The notes under the pieces: generated by a model
Database searches by the model: none
Told to the model about the DNA's origin: nothing
The model's input: the letters and a program-made list of their open reading frames with translations, nothing else
Translations under genes and position numbers: made by a program
Assembly (NCBI GenBank): GCA_902520695.1
Contig: CABYOT010000010.1
Location: 1-56,935 of the forward strand
Reading direction: 5' to 3'
From: an uncultured Pelagibacteraceae bacterium
GTDB lineage: Bacteria; Pseudomonadota; Alphaproteobacteria; Pelagibacterales; Pelagibacteraceae
DNA length: 56,935 nucleotides
Part shown: in pieces, positions 8,125-17,527 of the stretch
Position numbering within the stretch: position 1 is the stretch's first letter
How the letters are laid out: every line of letters starts with the position of its first letter

Positions 8125-10023
8125 ATGAAAAATAGTTTTAACAAAATTTATGAAGAATCTATTCAAAATCCTGAGGAATTTTGGAAAAATGTATCTGATG
8201 ATGTCTTCTGGTTTAAAAAACCTACTAAGATTTTAAACAAATCTAATCCTCCATTTTATAAATGGTTTGAAGATGGTGTTACAAACACCTGTTACAACGC
8301 TATTGATGTTCATATTGATAAGGGTAACGGTGAGAAGACTGCTTTAATTTATGATAGCCCTATAACTAATAGTAAAGCGAAGTATACCTACAATGAATTA
8401 AGAGAAAAAATATCAAAATTCGCTGGAGCACTTAATAATCAAGGTATTAAAAAAGGTGACAGAGTAATAATTTATATGCCTATGATACCTGAGGCAGTTA
8501 TAGCAATGCTTGCTTGTGGGAGAATTGGTGCAATACACTCGGTAGTCTTTGGTGGATTTGCTTCAAATGAATTGGCTAGCAGGATTGATGATAGTAAAGC
8601 AAAAATTTTAATCACTGCTTCTTGTGGGTTTGAGCCAGGAAGAACCGTTGAATACAGACCATTAGTAGATGGAGCATTGAAACTTGCAAAACATAAAGTC
8701 GAAAGAGTGATTTTCTTTCAAAGGAAAGCTCACGAAGTAAAACTCAACTCTCCACTTGAAATCAGCTGGGAGGAAGCACTTGTTAATGCCAAAAATAAAG
8801 ATTGTGTTGAGATTGGAGCAAATGAGTTCGCATATATTTTGTATACCTCAGGCACTACAGGTATTCCAAAAGGTATTGTAAGAGATGTAGGAGGTCATAT
8901 CGTAGCTCTTAAATGGACTATGAAAAATATTTACAATATCGAAGAAAATGATGTGTGGTGGTCAGCTAGTGATATTGGTTGGATAGTAGGACATTCTTAT
9001 ATTGTTTATGCTCCATTATTCAAAGGATGTACCACTGTATTATTTGAGGGAAAACCTGTTGGAACTCCTGATGCAGGAGTATTTTGGAGAATAATTTCAG
9101 AGTATAAAATTAAATCTTTATTCACAGCTCCAACAGCATTTAGAGCTATTAAAAAAGAGGACCCAGATGGAAAGTTTTTCTCTAAATATGATTTAAGTTC
9201 TTTTGAATCTTTATTCCTTGCTGGTGAAAGAGCTGATCCAGATACAATTAAGTGGGCTGAAAATCTTTTAAATGTTCCCGTTATAGATCATTGGTGGCAA
9301 ACAGAAACTAGTTGGGCAATTAGTTCAAATTGTACTGGAATAGAAATGCAAAAAACTAAGTATGGTTCAGCATGTAAAGCAGTTCCAGGTTATGATGTAA
9401 AAGTAATTAAACCAGATCATTCAATAGCAAAAACAAATGAAATGGGAGATATAGTTGTTAAATTACCTTTACCTCCAGGAACTTTTCCTACGCTTTGGAA
9501 TGCAGACAAAAGATATGAAGAAAATTATATGACTAATTATAAAGGCTACTATCAAACTTATGATGCAGGACACATTGATGAAGATGGATATATATGGATA
9601 ATGTCACGAACAGACGACATAATTAATGTTGCTGGTCATAGATTATCGACAGGTGCAATTGAAGAAGTTTTATCAGAACATCAGTCAGTTGCTGAGTGTG
9701 CGGTTCTAGGGATTGCAGATAAATTAAAAGGACAATTGCCTATTGGTTTAGTTGTTTTAAAAACTGGAGTTGAAAAAGATAATGACACTATTTCAAAAGA
9801 ATGTATTCAAATGGTAAGAGATAAAATTGGTCCAGTTGCAGCATTTAAAGTTGTTATAGTTATTAAAAGATTACCTAAAACAAGATCGGGAAAAATATTG
9901 AGAGGAACTATTAGAAAAATTGCTGATAAGGAAGACTATAAAATGCCAGCAACAATTGACGATCCTGCAATTCTGGATGAGATCACACAAAATTTAATAG
10001 AAAATAAAATTCTTACCAAATAG
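8125..10023 (+). CDS. prpE: Propionyl-CoA synthetase (AMP-forming), PrpE type
   Basis: This 632-residue enzyme of the ANL superfamily forms acyl-CoA from a short carboxylic acid, ATP and CoA via an acyl-AMP. NPPFYKWFEDGVTNTCYNAID near the start and IYMPMIPEAVIAMLACGRIG are PrpE-like. The ATP-binding loop YTSGTTGIPKG lies near residue 240, the W-W-Q-T-E core motif near residue 390, and the adenylating lysine in PKTRSGKILRGT near residue 590. PrpE is favoured over acetyl-CoA synthetase because of the N-terminal CYNAID region and the length. It stands alone, divergent from proteorhodopsin and convergent with dihydroorotase. It probably assimilates propionate or acetate; substrate preference is not certain. 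Confidence 0.9.
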   Translation: MKNSFNKIYEESIQNPEEFWKNVSDDVFWFKKPTKILNKSNPPFYKWFEDGVTNTCYNAIDVHIDKGNGEKTALIYDSPITNSKAKYTYNELREKISKFAGALNNQGIKKGDRVIIYMPMIPEAVIAMLACGRIGAIHSVVFGGFASNELASRIDDSKAKILITASCGFEPGRTVEYRPLVDGALKLAKHKVERVIFFQRKAHEVKLNSPLEISWEEALVNAKNKDCVEIGANEFAYILYTSGTTGIPKGIVRDVGGHIVALKWTMKNIYNIEENDVWWSASDIGWIVGHSYIVYAPLFKGCTTVLFEGKPVGTPDAGVFWRIISEYKIKSLFTAPTAFRAIKKEDPDGKFFSKYDLSSFESLFLAGERADPDTIKWAENLLNVPVIDHWWQTETSWAISSNCTGIEMQKTKYGSACKAVPGYDVKVIKPDHSIAKTNEMGDIVVKLPLPPGTFPTLWNADKRYEENYMTNYKGYYQTYDAGHIDEDGYIWIMSRTDDIINVAGHRLSTGAIEEVLSEHQSVAECAVLGIADKLKGQLPIGLVVLKTGVEKDNDTISKECIQMVRDKIGPVAAFKVVIVIKRLPKTRSGKILRGTIRKIADKEDYKMPATIDDPAILDEITQNLIENKILTK

Positions 10024-10029
10024 ATTAAC

Positions 10030-11340
10030 TTAATTGTCAAATCTTATAGGTTTACCTGAAGCTTCTCCAAGAATTTCTCCATCTTTCATTTTAATCTCCC
10101 CATTTATGATTGTATAAACTGGAGTTCCCTTAAACTTATGTCCATCGAAAGGTGACCATCCACACTTACTCTCTATTTTCTCATTTTTGATTTCGATAAT
10201 TTTGTTCATATCCACAATTGTAAAGTCTGCATCATAGTTTTCCTTTATATAACCCTTATCTATAATACCAAAGATTTTCGCTGGATTTTCACAGACAAGA
10301 TTCATAAGTTGAATTAAAGTTAATTTTCCATCATTTACATGGTTCAGCATCACAGGTAGCAATGTCTGAACCCCTGGCATTCCTGATGGAGTATCAGGAT
10401 ATTCTTTGTCTTTATTAACTTTAAGATGAGGAGCATGGTCGGAACCAATAGTATCATTATAATTATTTCTTACCGCATACCAGAGCCTATCGTAATGACT
10501 TTTTTCTCTAATTGGTGGATTCATTTGAGCATAAGTTCCAAGCTTGTCGTAACAATCTGGAGCATACATCGTTAAATGTTGGGGAGTTATTTCAAAAGTT
10601 ATGTCTCCCTTATTCTGAGATAAAAAATCAATCTCCTGTTTTGTTGTAATATGTAAGATATGAGCTTTTTTACCTAATCTTTTTGCGATTTTAACTATCT
10701 TTCTAGTAGAAGAAATTGCACATTCTTCGTCTCTCCATATTGGATGTGAATGAACATTACCTTTTTCTCTTAATTTCTTTCTAAGATTTAAAATATCTTC
10801 ATCTTCTGAGTGAACTGCAACAATTTTAGATGTGCTTTCAAATACTTTTTCAATGTCTTCTTCTTTATGAACTAGTAAAGTTCCTGTAGACGAACCAGCA
10901 AATAATTTAACGCCACAACATCCATCTAAACCTTTAAGATCAGCTAATTCGCTTTGGTTGGTGGGAGTTGCTCCAAAATAAAATGCATGATTACAGTACA
11001 TTCTATTTTTTGCTAAATCTATTTTTCTTTGAAATTCTGCTTTGTTTGTAGTTGCAGGATTAGTATTTGGCATTTCAAATACTGAAGTAATGCCTCCAAC
11101 AATTGCCGCCCTACTTCCTGAAGCTAAATCCTCAGTGTCTGTCGAGCCCGGTTCTCTAAAATGTGTTTGAGTGTCAATACAACCAGGAAGAACGGTAAGT
11201 CCAGTTGCATCAATTGATTGACTTGAATCTTCATCTAACTTACCAATTTTTACAATCTTGCTGTTTTGAATGCCTATATCAACATCTTTAAGATCTTTAT
11301 CAATATAACACTTTCCATTTTTGATTATTAGGTCTAACAT
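10030..11340 (-). CDS. pyrC: Dihydroorotase (amidohydrolase superfamily)
   Basis: The 436-residue protein has the cyclic amidohydrolase layout: DTQTHFREPGSTDTEDL at residues 56-72, EMPNTNPATTNKAEF near 92, GVKLFAGSSTGTLLV near 145, then later metal histidines in AVHSEDED and ILHITTKQE, and GSDHAPH as the catalytic Asp block. FREPG and PNTNP are typical of class I dihydroorotase, the third step of pyrimidine synthesis. The usual D-x-H-x-H metal pair reads D56-T-Q58-T-H60, so one histidine is Gln; I recall this variant from other alphaproteobacterial homologues. An allantoinase or hydantoinase is the main alternative. It converges on prpE with a six-base gap. Confidence 0.85.
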   Translation of the reverse strand: MLDLIIKNGKCYIDKDLKDVDIGIQNSKIVKIGKLDEDSSQSIDATGLTVLPGCIDTQTHFREPGSTDTEDLASGSRAAIVGGITSVFEMPNTNPATTNKAEFQRKIDLAKNRMYCNHAFYFGATPTNQSELADLKGLDGCCGVKLFAGSSTGTLLVHKEEDIEKVFESTSKIVAVHSEDEDILNLRKKLREKGNVHSHPIWRDEECAISSTRKIVKIAKRLGKKAHILHITTKQEIDFLSQNKGDITFEITPQHLTMYAPDCYDKLGTYAQMNPPIREKSHYDRLWYAVRNNYNDTIGSDHAPHLKVNKDKEYPDTPSGMPGVQTLLPVMLNHVNDGKLTLIQLMNLVCENPAKIFGIIDKGYIKENYDADFTIVDMNKIIEIKNEKIESKCGWSPFDGHKFKGTPVYTIINGEIKMKDGEILGEASGKPIRFDN

Positions 11341-11382
11341 TTATAAAAAAACTACATATATCATTTGTTATAGTATTACAAT

Positions 11383-12264
11383 ATGAATAGAAATAGTGTT
11401 TACATTTTAGAGGATAGAGGTCTCCTTTATATTAACGGAGATGATGTAAAAGAATTTTTGCAAAATATAATTACAAATAATATTGAAAATGTATCAGAGG
11501 ATAGAAGTTGTTTCTCAGCTCTATTAACTCCGCAAGGTAAATATCTTTACGATTTTTTAATTATTAAACACAAATCTGGATACTTTTTTGATTGTGAAAA
11601 GAAAATTATTGAAAATTTATATAAACAGTTAAATTTATACAAGCTTAGATCTAAAGTAGATATTTTAAATCTAAGCAATGAGTTTGTTGTTGCTAGTTTA
11701 ACAAAGGAAAAATTCCTAGAATTAGAAAATTCTAAAGATGAAAATGGTTTTACAATTAAATTTAGAGAAGATCCTATTCTTTTAGATCCAAGGTCTGACA
11801 AATTAGGAGCTCGACTAGTGATAAATTTAGAAAAACTATATCTTTCTATTAAAAAATTGGGCTTAGAAGTTTCTGATGTTAATGAATATTATAACTATAG
11901 TCACGAATTAGGAATCGCTCAAATTGATACAAATAAACTTCAGGATAAAATATTTGGAGTTGAGTGCAATTTTGAGGAGCTTAACGGAATTGATTTTAAA
12001 AAAGGATGTTATGTGGGTCAAGAGAATACAGCTAGAATAAAACTTAAAGATAAACTTAATAAGAGATTATTTGCAATTAAAGTTTTAGATGGTGAAATAA
12101 ATAGTGAAGAAATTACTTTTGAAGATAAAAATATTGGAAAGTTATTAATAAATAATAAAAATCCGTTTGCTTTACTAAAATTGGAAGATAAAAGCTTTAA
12201 TTTTGATAAAGACCTAAAATGTGGAGACGCAAAAATAAAGGTGCTAAGACCCAATTGGATATAA
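11383..12264 (+). CDS. ygfZ: YgfZ/IBA57-like folate-binding protein for Fe-S cluster assembly
   Basis: This 293-residue protein contains the family signature K207-G-C-Y-V-G-Q-E214, with the conserved cysteine at 209, within an aminomethyltransferase (GcvT)-like fold. The N-terminus reads LEDRGLLYINGDDVKEFLQNIITN, as in YgfZ. Members bind tetrahydrofolate and support synthesis or repair of certain 4Fe-4S enzymes. It is shorter than E. coli YgfZ (326 residues). The gene stands between dihydroorotase (divergent) and a convergent MazG-like gene whose stop is one base away. The sequence TATAGT at 11369-11374 may be its -10 element, which would give a leader of only a few bases. Confidence 0.87.
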   Translation: MNRNSVYILEDRGLLYINGDDVKEFLQNIITNNIENVSEDRSCFSALLTPQGKYLYDFLIIKHKSGYFFDCEKKIIENLYKQLNLYKLRSKVDILNLSNEFVVASLTKEKFLELENSKDENGFTIKFREDPILLDPRSDKLGARLVINLEKLYLSIKKLGLEVSDVNEYYNYSHELGIAQIDTNKLQDKIFGVECNFEELNGIDFKKGCYVGQENTARIKLKDKLNKRLFAIKVLDGEINSEEITFEDKNIGKLLINNKNPFALLKLEDKSFNFDKDLKCGDAKIKVLRPNWI

Positions 12265-12265
12265 A

Positions 12266-12637
12266 TTATTTAATAAATTTTGACAAATCTGGTTTGAAAT
12301 AGTCTGGTCCTTTCATAACTTTTCCAAATTCATTATATATTGGTTTTCCATCTTTTCCCAATTTACTCATATTAGATTTTTGAACCTCTTCAAAACATTT
12401 ATCTAAATTAATACCAAAAGCATGACCTGCGCCATAAGTAACGTACAAAATATCTGTTAATGCATCTGCAACCTCTGTTAAATTTTTTTCTGATATTGCT
12501 TGTTTAAGTTCCTCTAACTCTTCATTAATCAATGAAATTCTTAACGAATTAATTTTATCTGTGCTTAAACTTGATGAATCTTTTACATCTTGATTAAAAG
12601 TTTTCATAAACACACCAACTTTTTCAAAATTTGTCAT
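12266..12637 (-). CDS. MazG-like nucleoside triphosphate pyrophosphohydrolase
   Basis: This 123-residue all-alpha protein has the E-x-x-E...E-x-x-D metal motif of the MazG/HisE/dimeric-dUTPase superfamily: INEELEELKQ around residues 37-46 and EVADALTDILYV from residue 55 (E55, D58, D62). The extended C-terminus (KLGKDGKPIYNEFGKVMKGPDYF) resembles phosphoribosyl-ATP pyrophosphohydrolase-like proteins of this group that are not part of the his operon. It likely hydrolyses a nucleoside triphosphate to the monophosphate and PPi, perhaps for nucleotide-pool cleaning. Substrate unknown. It is divergent from fumC across 67 bases. Confidence 0.82.
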   Translation of the reverse strand: MTNFEKVGVFMKTFNQDVKDSSSLSTDKINSLRISLINEELEELKQAISEKNLTEVADALTDILYVTYGAGHAFGINLDKCFEEVQKSNMSKLGKDGKPIYNEFGKVMKGPDYFKPDLSKFIK

Positions 12638-12704
12638 TTTACTCCTATATGATTTTATTATTATTTAATGTATAAGTGTATAAATATACTCTCAAAACTA
12701 AAAT

Positions 12705-14093
12705 ATGAAATTCAGAAAAGAATATGACAGCATTGGTTCTATAAATGTGCCTGTGGATAAGTATTGGGGAGCATCCACACAAAGATCAAAAAAATACTTT
12801 GATATTGGAGATGTATTAGTCAGACCAAAGTTAATAAAATCTATTGCTATTATAAAAAAAGCAGCCGCTGTAATAAATTTTAAAAATAAAGATATTAGTT
12901 CAAAAGTTTATAAATCAATTGTTCGCGCTTCTAATGAAGTTATTACAGGAAAATTAGATGATCATTTTCCCCTTAAAGTTTGGCAAACTGGCTCTGGAAC
13001 ACAAACAAATATGAATGTGAATGAAGTTATTTCTAATAGAGCGATTGAAATACTAAATGGAAAAAAGGGCACAAAAAAACCTGTACATCCTAACGATCAT
13101 GTAAATAAATCTCAGTCTACTAATGATGTTTTTCCTACTGCAATGCATATTGCAATAGCAATGGAAACTAGAGAAAAACTATTACCAAGTTTGTTATTGT
13201 TAAATAAAGAATTAAAAAAAAAGGTAAAAGAGTTTAATAAAATAGTCAAAATAGGTAGAACTCACTTACAAGATGCTACTCCTTTATCATTGGGTCAAGA
13301 ATTTTCTGGCTATCAATCTCAACTAGAAGAATGCATTAAAAGAATAAAAGTTTCACTAAATGAAATTTATTATTTAGCACAAGGTGGGACTGCGGTGGGT
13401 ACAGGTATTAATACCAAAAAAAATTTTGATAAGAAAATAGTAAATGAAATAAAAAAAATCACAAAGTTACCTTTTAAGCCAGCTAAAAATAAGTTTGCTG
13501 CACTTGCCGCTCATGATGCAATAGTAAATTATTCAGGTACATTAAATACAACTGCGGTATGTTTAATGAAAATAGCAAATGATATTAGATTTTTAGGTTC
13601 AGGGCCAAGAGCTGGTTATGGAGAGTTGATATTGCCAGAGAATGAACCTGGATCATCAATTATGCCTGGAAAAGTAAATCCAACTCAATGTGAGGCTGTA
13701 ACAATGGTATGTGTGAAAGTAATTGGAAATCACAATGGCATTACAATGGCTGGTTCACATGGTCATTTTGAACTTAATGTTTTTAAACCCTTAATAATTC
13801 ATAATGTACTTCAATCAATCCAAATTCTCTCAGATAGTACAAAAAGTTTTGCAAAGTATTGTATATCTGGACTAAAAGCTGACAAAATCAGAATTAAAGA
13901 CTTATTGGATAACTCTTTAATGCTGGTCACTGCCTTATCTCCAAAGATTGGCTACGATAATGCAGCAAAGATAGCTAAGAATGCATTAAAAAATAAAACT
14001 ACTCTAAAAGCTGAAACACTAAAATCAGGGTTAATAAATGAGAGAGAATACAATAAAATTGTTGATCCTAATAAAATGATAAAACCAGACTAA
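12705..14093 (+). CDS. fumC: Fumarate hydratase class II
   Basis: A 462-residue iron-independent fumarase, the usual length for FumC. It opens [22 protein letters not shown], has [18 protein letters not shown] near residue 97 and the catalytic-base region [16 protein letters not shown] near residue 185. It carries the superfamily signature [15 protein letters not shown] near residue 315. It interconverts fumarate and malate in the citric acid cycle in the cytoplasm. The GSGTQTNMN pattern and YWGAST opening favour FumC over aspartase or argininosuccinate lyase. Its TAA overlaps the TAG of the convergent AsmA-like gene by four bases, leaving no space for a terminator. Confidence 0.95.
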   Translation: MKFRKEYDSIGSINVPVDKYWGASTQRSKKYFDIGDVLVRPKLIKSIAIIKKAAAVINFKNKDISSKVYKSIVRASNEVITGKLDDHFPLKVWQTGSGTQTNMNVNEVISNRAIEILNGKKGTKKPVHPNDHVNKSQSTNDVFPTAMHIAIAMETREKLLPSLLLLNKELKKKVKEFNKIVKIGRTHLQDATPLSLGQEFSGYQSQLEECIKRIKVSLNEIYYLAQGGTAVGTGINTKKNFDKKIVNEIKKITKLPFKPAKNKFAALAAHDAIVNYSGTLNTTAVCLMKIANDIRFLGSGPRAGYGELILPENEPGSSIMPGKVNPTQCEAVTMVCVKVIGNHNGITMAGSHGHFELNVFKPLIIHNVLQSIQILSDSTKSFAKYCISGLKADKIRIKDLLDNSLMLVTALSPKIGYDNAAKIAKNALKNKTTLKAETLKSGLINEREYNKIVDPNKMIKPD

Positions 14094-15463
14094 CTATTTA
14101 TAATATTTTTAACTAAAGATTTAAGCTCTTGAGAATTTCTAATGTTATATCTAGTCTTATCACTTTTTTTATCTTTATATGCTGTTTGATTAATTTTTAT
14201 ATCAAATATTGATATTATTCCGGTATTTATATTTTTCTCAATTTTAAAATACATCACATTTATATCCCTCACTTTATCTAATTTTACCTGGAATTTTTTG
14301 GCAAACTCTTTTTTATTTTTTATAATTAAAGAATTTGATGAATGAAATATTATGTCACCAGTTTCTTCTTTATATTTTATTTCAGTTTCGATTTGGCCAA
14401 TCTCGCCAATATTGAATAAAACTTCACTTAAATTTGTAGTTTTTTGACTTATATTTAATCTTATTTTACCACTTCTTATAAGTTCGTGCTCAATATTAGT
14501 TAATTGGAATTTTATATCTCCATTTAGATTACCTAATAAATCAGGCCTTAAATTTAAAATAGAAAATATTAATTCATCTACCAAAAAATTTAGATTTTGC
14601 TTATTCAAAATAATATTCGAATTGAGATAAAAAGGTGATAACTCAATTTTTGTATCGATTTTTATATCATTATTATTTTGTGGGGATTTTAAAGAAATAA
14701 CATTATTTTTTAATTGGTATCCTATTTCAATATTCTGATTTAAGAAATTAAGTGAAGTTGTGCCTTCAAAACTCGAATTATTATCATAGTTTAATTCATT
14801 TTTTATCAAAATATTTGGTTCTTTAAAATCTATTTCTATTTGTGAATTCATTTGAGAATTATATTTTTTTTTCCAAAGTGATTTAAAGTTTAAATCAAAC
14901 AAGTTACCTTTGATATTTAATTTTTTGTAATCATCTTGTCGAGAAGTAATAAAACTAATTTTTTCTATTGGAGATATAATTAAAGTTTCATCGTTATCAT
15001 CTGTAATAAATACTTTGCTTTTTTTAATGTAAAATGGTTTGCTTTCACTATTATGAAAATATTTTCTTAAAATATAATATTCTTTTTCTTTTATTAAAAA
15101 ATTTGTATTTATTATTTCAAAGTTTTTAAAATTAATTTTAGTTTTTGGATATAAACTATTAGAATTAGTAAAAACTTTTAAATTTTTTATATCAAATGAA
15201 ATACTTTTATTGTTGTTTTCATTCATTGATAATGATGAGCCGCTAATTAATAAATGAGGTTTTGGAAGTAATTGATACTTTATGTCACCATTTATATCCA
15301 AATTAATATTAAAATCAGAATAAAATTTACTTTCAATGATGTTTTCTATACTTTTATAATTAAATAAAACTGGTATTGATAAATAAATGCCAAATAAAAA
15401 ACACAATGCAATTATTAAAAAAATAGACTTAACAAATAACGTTACTTTCAATTTTTTAATCAT
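14090..15463 (-). CDS. AsmA-like envelope protein
   Basis: The 457-residue product has one N-terminal membrane helix (about residues 9-33) and a long, beta-rich, asparagine- and lysine-rich periplasmic part. The segment after the helix, with [38 protein letters not shown] and [12 protein letters not shown], follows the start of AsmA/TamB-like proteins (a G-x-I-x-x-x-L-x-P-x-P-x-L motif). The C-terminal half with [24 protein letters not shown] also fits the AsmA C-terminal pattern. These proteins are thought to bridge inner and outer membranes for lipid transport. The low-complexity composition makes family assignment less firm. It is divergent from uvrD by 36 bases. Confidence 0.7.
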   Translation of the reverse strand: MIKKLKVTLFVKSIFLIIALCFLFGIYLSIPVLFNYKSIENIIESKFYSDFNINLDINGDIKYQLLPKPHLLISGSSLSMNENNNKSISFDIKNLKVFTNSNSLYPKTKINFKNFEIINTNFLIKEKEYYILRKYFHNSESKPFYIKKSKVFITDDNDETLIISPIEKISFITSRQDDYKKLNIKGNLFDLNFKSLWKKKYNSQMNSQIEIDFKEPNILIKNELNYDNNSSFEGTTSLNFLNQNIEIGYQLKNNVISLKSPQNNNDIKIDTKIELSPFYLNSNIILNKQNLNFLVDELIFSILNLRPDLLGNLNGDIKFQLTNIEHELIRSGKIRLNISQKTTNLSEVLFNIGEIGQIETEIKYKEETGDIIFHSSNSLIIKNKKEFAKKFQVKLDKVRDINVMYFKIEKNINTGIISIFDIKINQTAYKDKKSDKTRYNIRNSQELKSLVKNIINS

Positions 15464-15499
15464 TAATCCAATATCGCTTAAATTAAGAAAAAATAAACG

Positions 15500-17527
15500 A
15501 TGAATTTAGATTATTTAACAAATCTTAATGAAAGTCAGGAAGAGGCAGTTCTACATTTAGACGGGCCGCTTTTGATTGTTGCGGGTGCTGGATCTGGTAA
15601 AACAAGAGTTCTTACAGCAAGAATTGCTCATATTGTTAAAAAACATAAGGCATTTCCAAATCAGGTATTAGCAGTAACATTTACAAACAAAGCTGCAAAA
15701 GAAATGCAATTAAGAGTTTCTAAATTCTTAGGAAGGGAAGCAACTGGTCTTCCATGGTTAGGAACTTTCCACTCAATTAGTGCAAAAATACTAAGAAAAC
15801 ATGCGGAAGCAGCTGGATTAAAATCTAATTTTTCGATTATTGATCAGGATGACCAAGTAAGATTAATAAAAAATATCTGCAAATCTGAGAACATAGATAC
15901 AAAAAAAATATCTCCAAGATATATTTTGGCAGTAATTGATAAGTGGAAGAATAAAGGCTTTTACCCTGACGAAGTTGTACTGAAGCGTAAAGACATATTA
16001 GAAAAAAACTTTCTTGGGATTTACAAAATATATCAACAAAAATTAATAGATTTAAACGCTGCTGATTTTAGCGACTTAATACTTCATACTGTTAAAATTT
16101 TTGAAAAACACAGAGATATATCAGTAATGTATTCTAAAAAGTTTAAATATATTTTAGTTGATGAATATCAAGATACAAACTTTATCCAAAGCGAATGGCT
16201 AAAATTTTTAGCTGAATGTAATCAAAATATTTGCTGTGTAGGAGATGATGATCAGTCAATATATAGTTGGAGAGGAGCAGAAATCAAGAATTTTCTTCAA
16301 TTTGAAAATATTTATGAAAATACAAAAATAATAAGATTAGAAAAGAATTATAGATCAACTCAAAATATTTTAAATGTTGCATCAAATATTATTGAAAATA
16401 ATCAAAATAGAGTTGGGAAAAAACTTTTTACAGATCAAGAAGATGGTGAACTTGTAACCTTAAACTGCTTTAGAAATGTAAAAGATGAAGCTATTGAGAT
16501 TAGTTCAAATATTGAAGATTTCAAAAATAAATTTTCTTTAAATGAAGTTGCAATTCTAGTAAGGGCTATTTTTCAAACCAGAGAATTTGAAGAAAGGTTT
16601 TTAAAAATTGGCGTTCCATATAGAATTATTGGAGGTATTAAATTTTATGAAAGAGCAGAAGTAAAGGATTGTGTTGCATACTTAAAAACAGTATTTCAAC
16701 CTCAGGATGACTTAGCTTTTGAGAGAATTTTAAATGTACCAAAAAGATCTATTGGGGATACTACTGTAAAAGCTATTAATAATTTTGCAAAATTAAATAA
16801 ATGCTCATTAGAAGTTGCCTCAAGACATTTAATTGAACAAAATAAAATTAAACCCAAAACGAAATTAGGTTTAAATTCTCTCCTAAATCTTTTAGCTAAA
16901 TGGAGAAATGATTTAAAAAATAAAATAAATCACAATAAGCTATTACAAACAATTCTAGATGAGTCTGGATATAGTGAAATGCTTAAAAATAAGAAAGATT
17001 TGGAAAATGAAAATAGATTAGAAAATATAAAAGAATTATTAAATGCAATGAAAGAATTTGATAATTTAGAGAGTTTTTTAGAACATGTCGCTCTTGCGAC
17101 ATCTTTAGACCAAGATTGGCAGAGTGAAAAAGTCAATTTGATGACAATACACGCATCGAAGGGGTTAGAATTTGATGTAGTATTCTTACCTGGTTGGGAA
17201 GAAGGTTTATTTCCACATCAAAAAAGTATTGAAGAAAAAGGTGAAAGTGGTTTAGAAGAGGAGAGAAGATTGGCATATGTTGCAATTACAAGGGCAAAAA
17301 AGCTTGCTAAAATATCATTTTCTATGAATAGATTTTATCAAGGAGACTGGATAGACAGTATGGCATCAAGGTTTGTGGATGAGCTACCAGATGAATATAT
17401 TAAAAAAAATAATAATTTTGTAGATGAAAAAGAAGAAGATTTTGAATTTAACCAAGATATAGATTTCGATAGTGATAGTGAAATTAGGAGTCCTGGTTGG
17501 ATAAGATATCAAAAAAAGTTAAAATGA
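15500..17527 (+). CDS. uvrD: UvrD/PcrA-type ATP-dependent DNA helicase (superfamily 1)
   Basis: A 675-residue 3'-5' helicase. Q motif and Walker A are LNESQEEAVLHL and VAGAGSGKTRVLTARI (GAGSGKT at residues 29-35). Later motifs are AVTFTNKAAKEM (Ia), VDEYQDTN (II), GDDDQSIYSWRGA (III), NYRSTQNIL (IV), MTIHASKGLEFDVVFLPG (V) and EERRLAYVAITRAKK (VI), all in order. It probably acts in nucleotide excision and mismatch repair. It is shorter than E. coli UvrD (720 residues); the acidic tail (DEKEEDFEFNQDIDFDSDSE) is followed by a conserved-looking PGWIRYQ end. UvrD, Rep and PcrA cannot be separated by eye. The stop overlaps the next start (ATGA at 17524-17527). Confidence 0.93.
   Translation: MNLDYLTNLNESQEEAVLHLDGPLLIVAGAGSGKTRVLTARIAHIVKKHKAFPNQVLAVTFTNKAAKEMQLRVSKFLGREATGLPWLGTFHSISAKILRKHAEAAGLKSNFSIIDQDDQVRLIKNICKSENIDTKKISPRYILAVIDKWKNKGFYPDEVVLKRKDILEKNFLGIYKIYQQKLIDLNAADFSDLILHTVKIFEKHRDISVMYSKKFKYILVDEYQDTNFIQSEWLKFLAECNQNICCVGDDDQSIYSWRGAEIKNFLQFENIYENTKIIRLEKNYRSTQNILNVASNIIENNQNRVGKKLFTDQEDGELVTLNCFRNVKDEAIEISSNIEDFKNKFSLNEVAILVRAIFQTREFEERFLKIGVPYRIIGGIKFYERAEVKDCVAYLKTVFQPQDDLAFERILNVPKRSIGDTTVKAINNFAKLNKCSLEVASRHLIEQNKIKPKTKLGLNSLLNLLAKWRNDLKNKINHNKLLQTILDESGYSEMLKNKKDLENENRLENIKELLNAMKEFDNLESFLEHVALATSLDQDWQSEKVNLMTIHASKGLEFDVVFLPGWEEGLFPHQKSIEEKGESGLEEERRLAYVAITRAKKLAKISFSMNRFYQGDWIDSMASRFVDELPDEYIKKNNNFVDEKEEDFEFNQDIDFDSDSEIRSPGWIRYQKKLK

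Noticed and set aside
8103..8135. A ten-codon frame (MSQKTNHYEK) overlapping the start of prpE
   Set aside because: No ribosome-binding site or coupling geometry supports it; short frames like this are common in AT-rich DNA.
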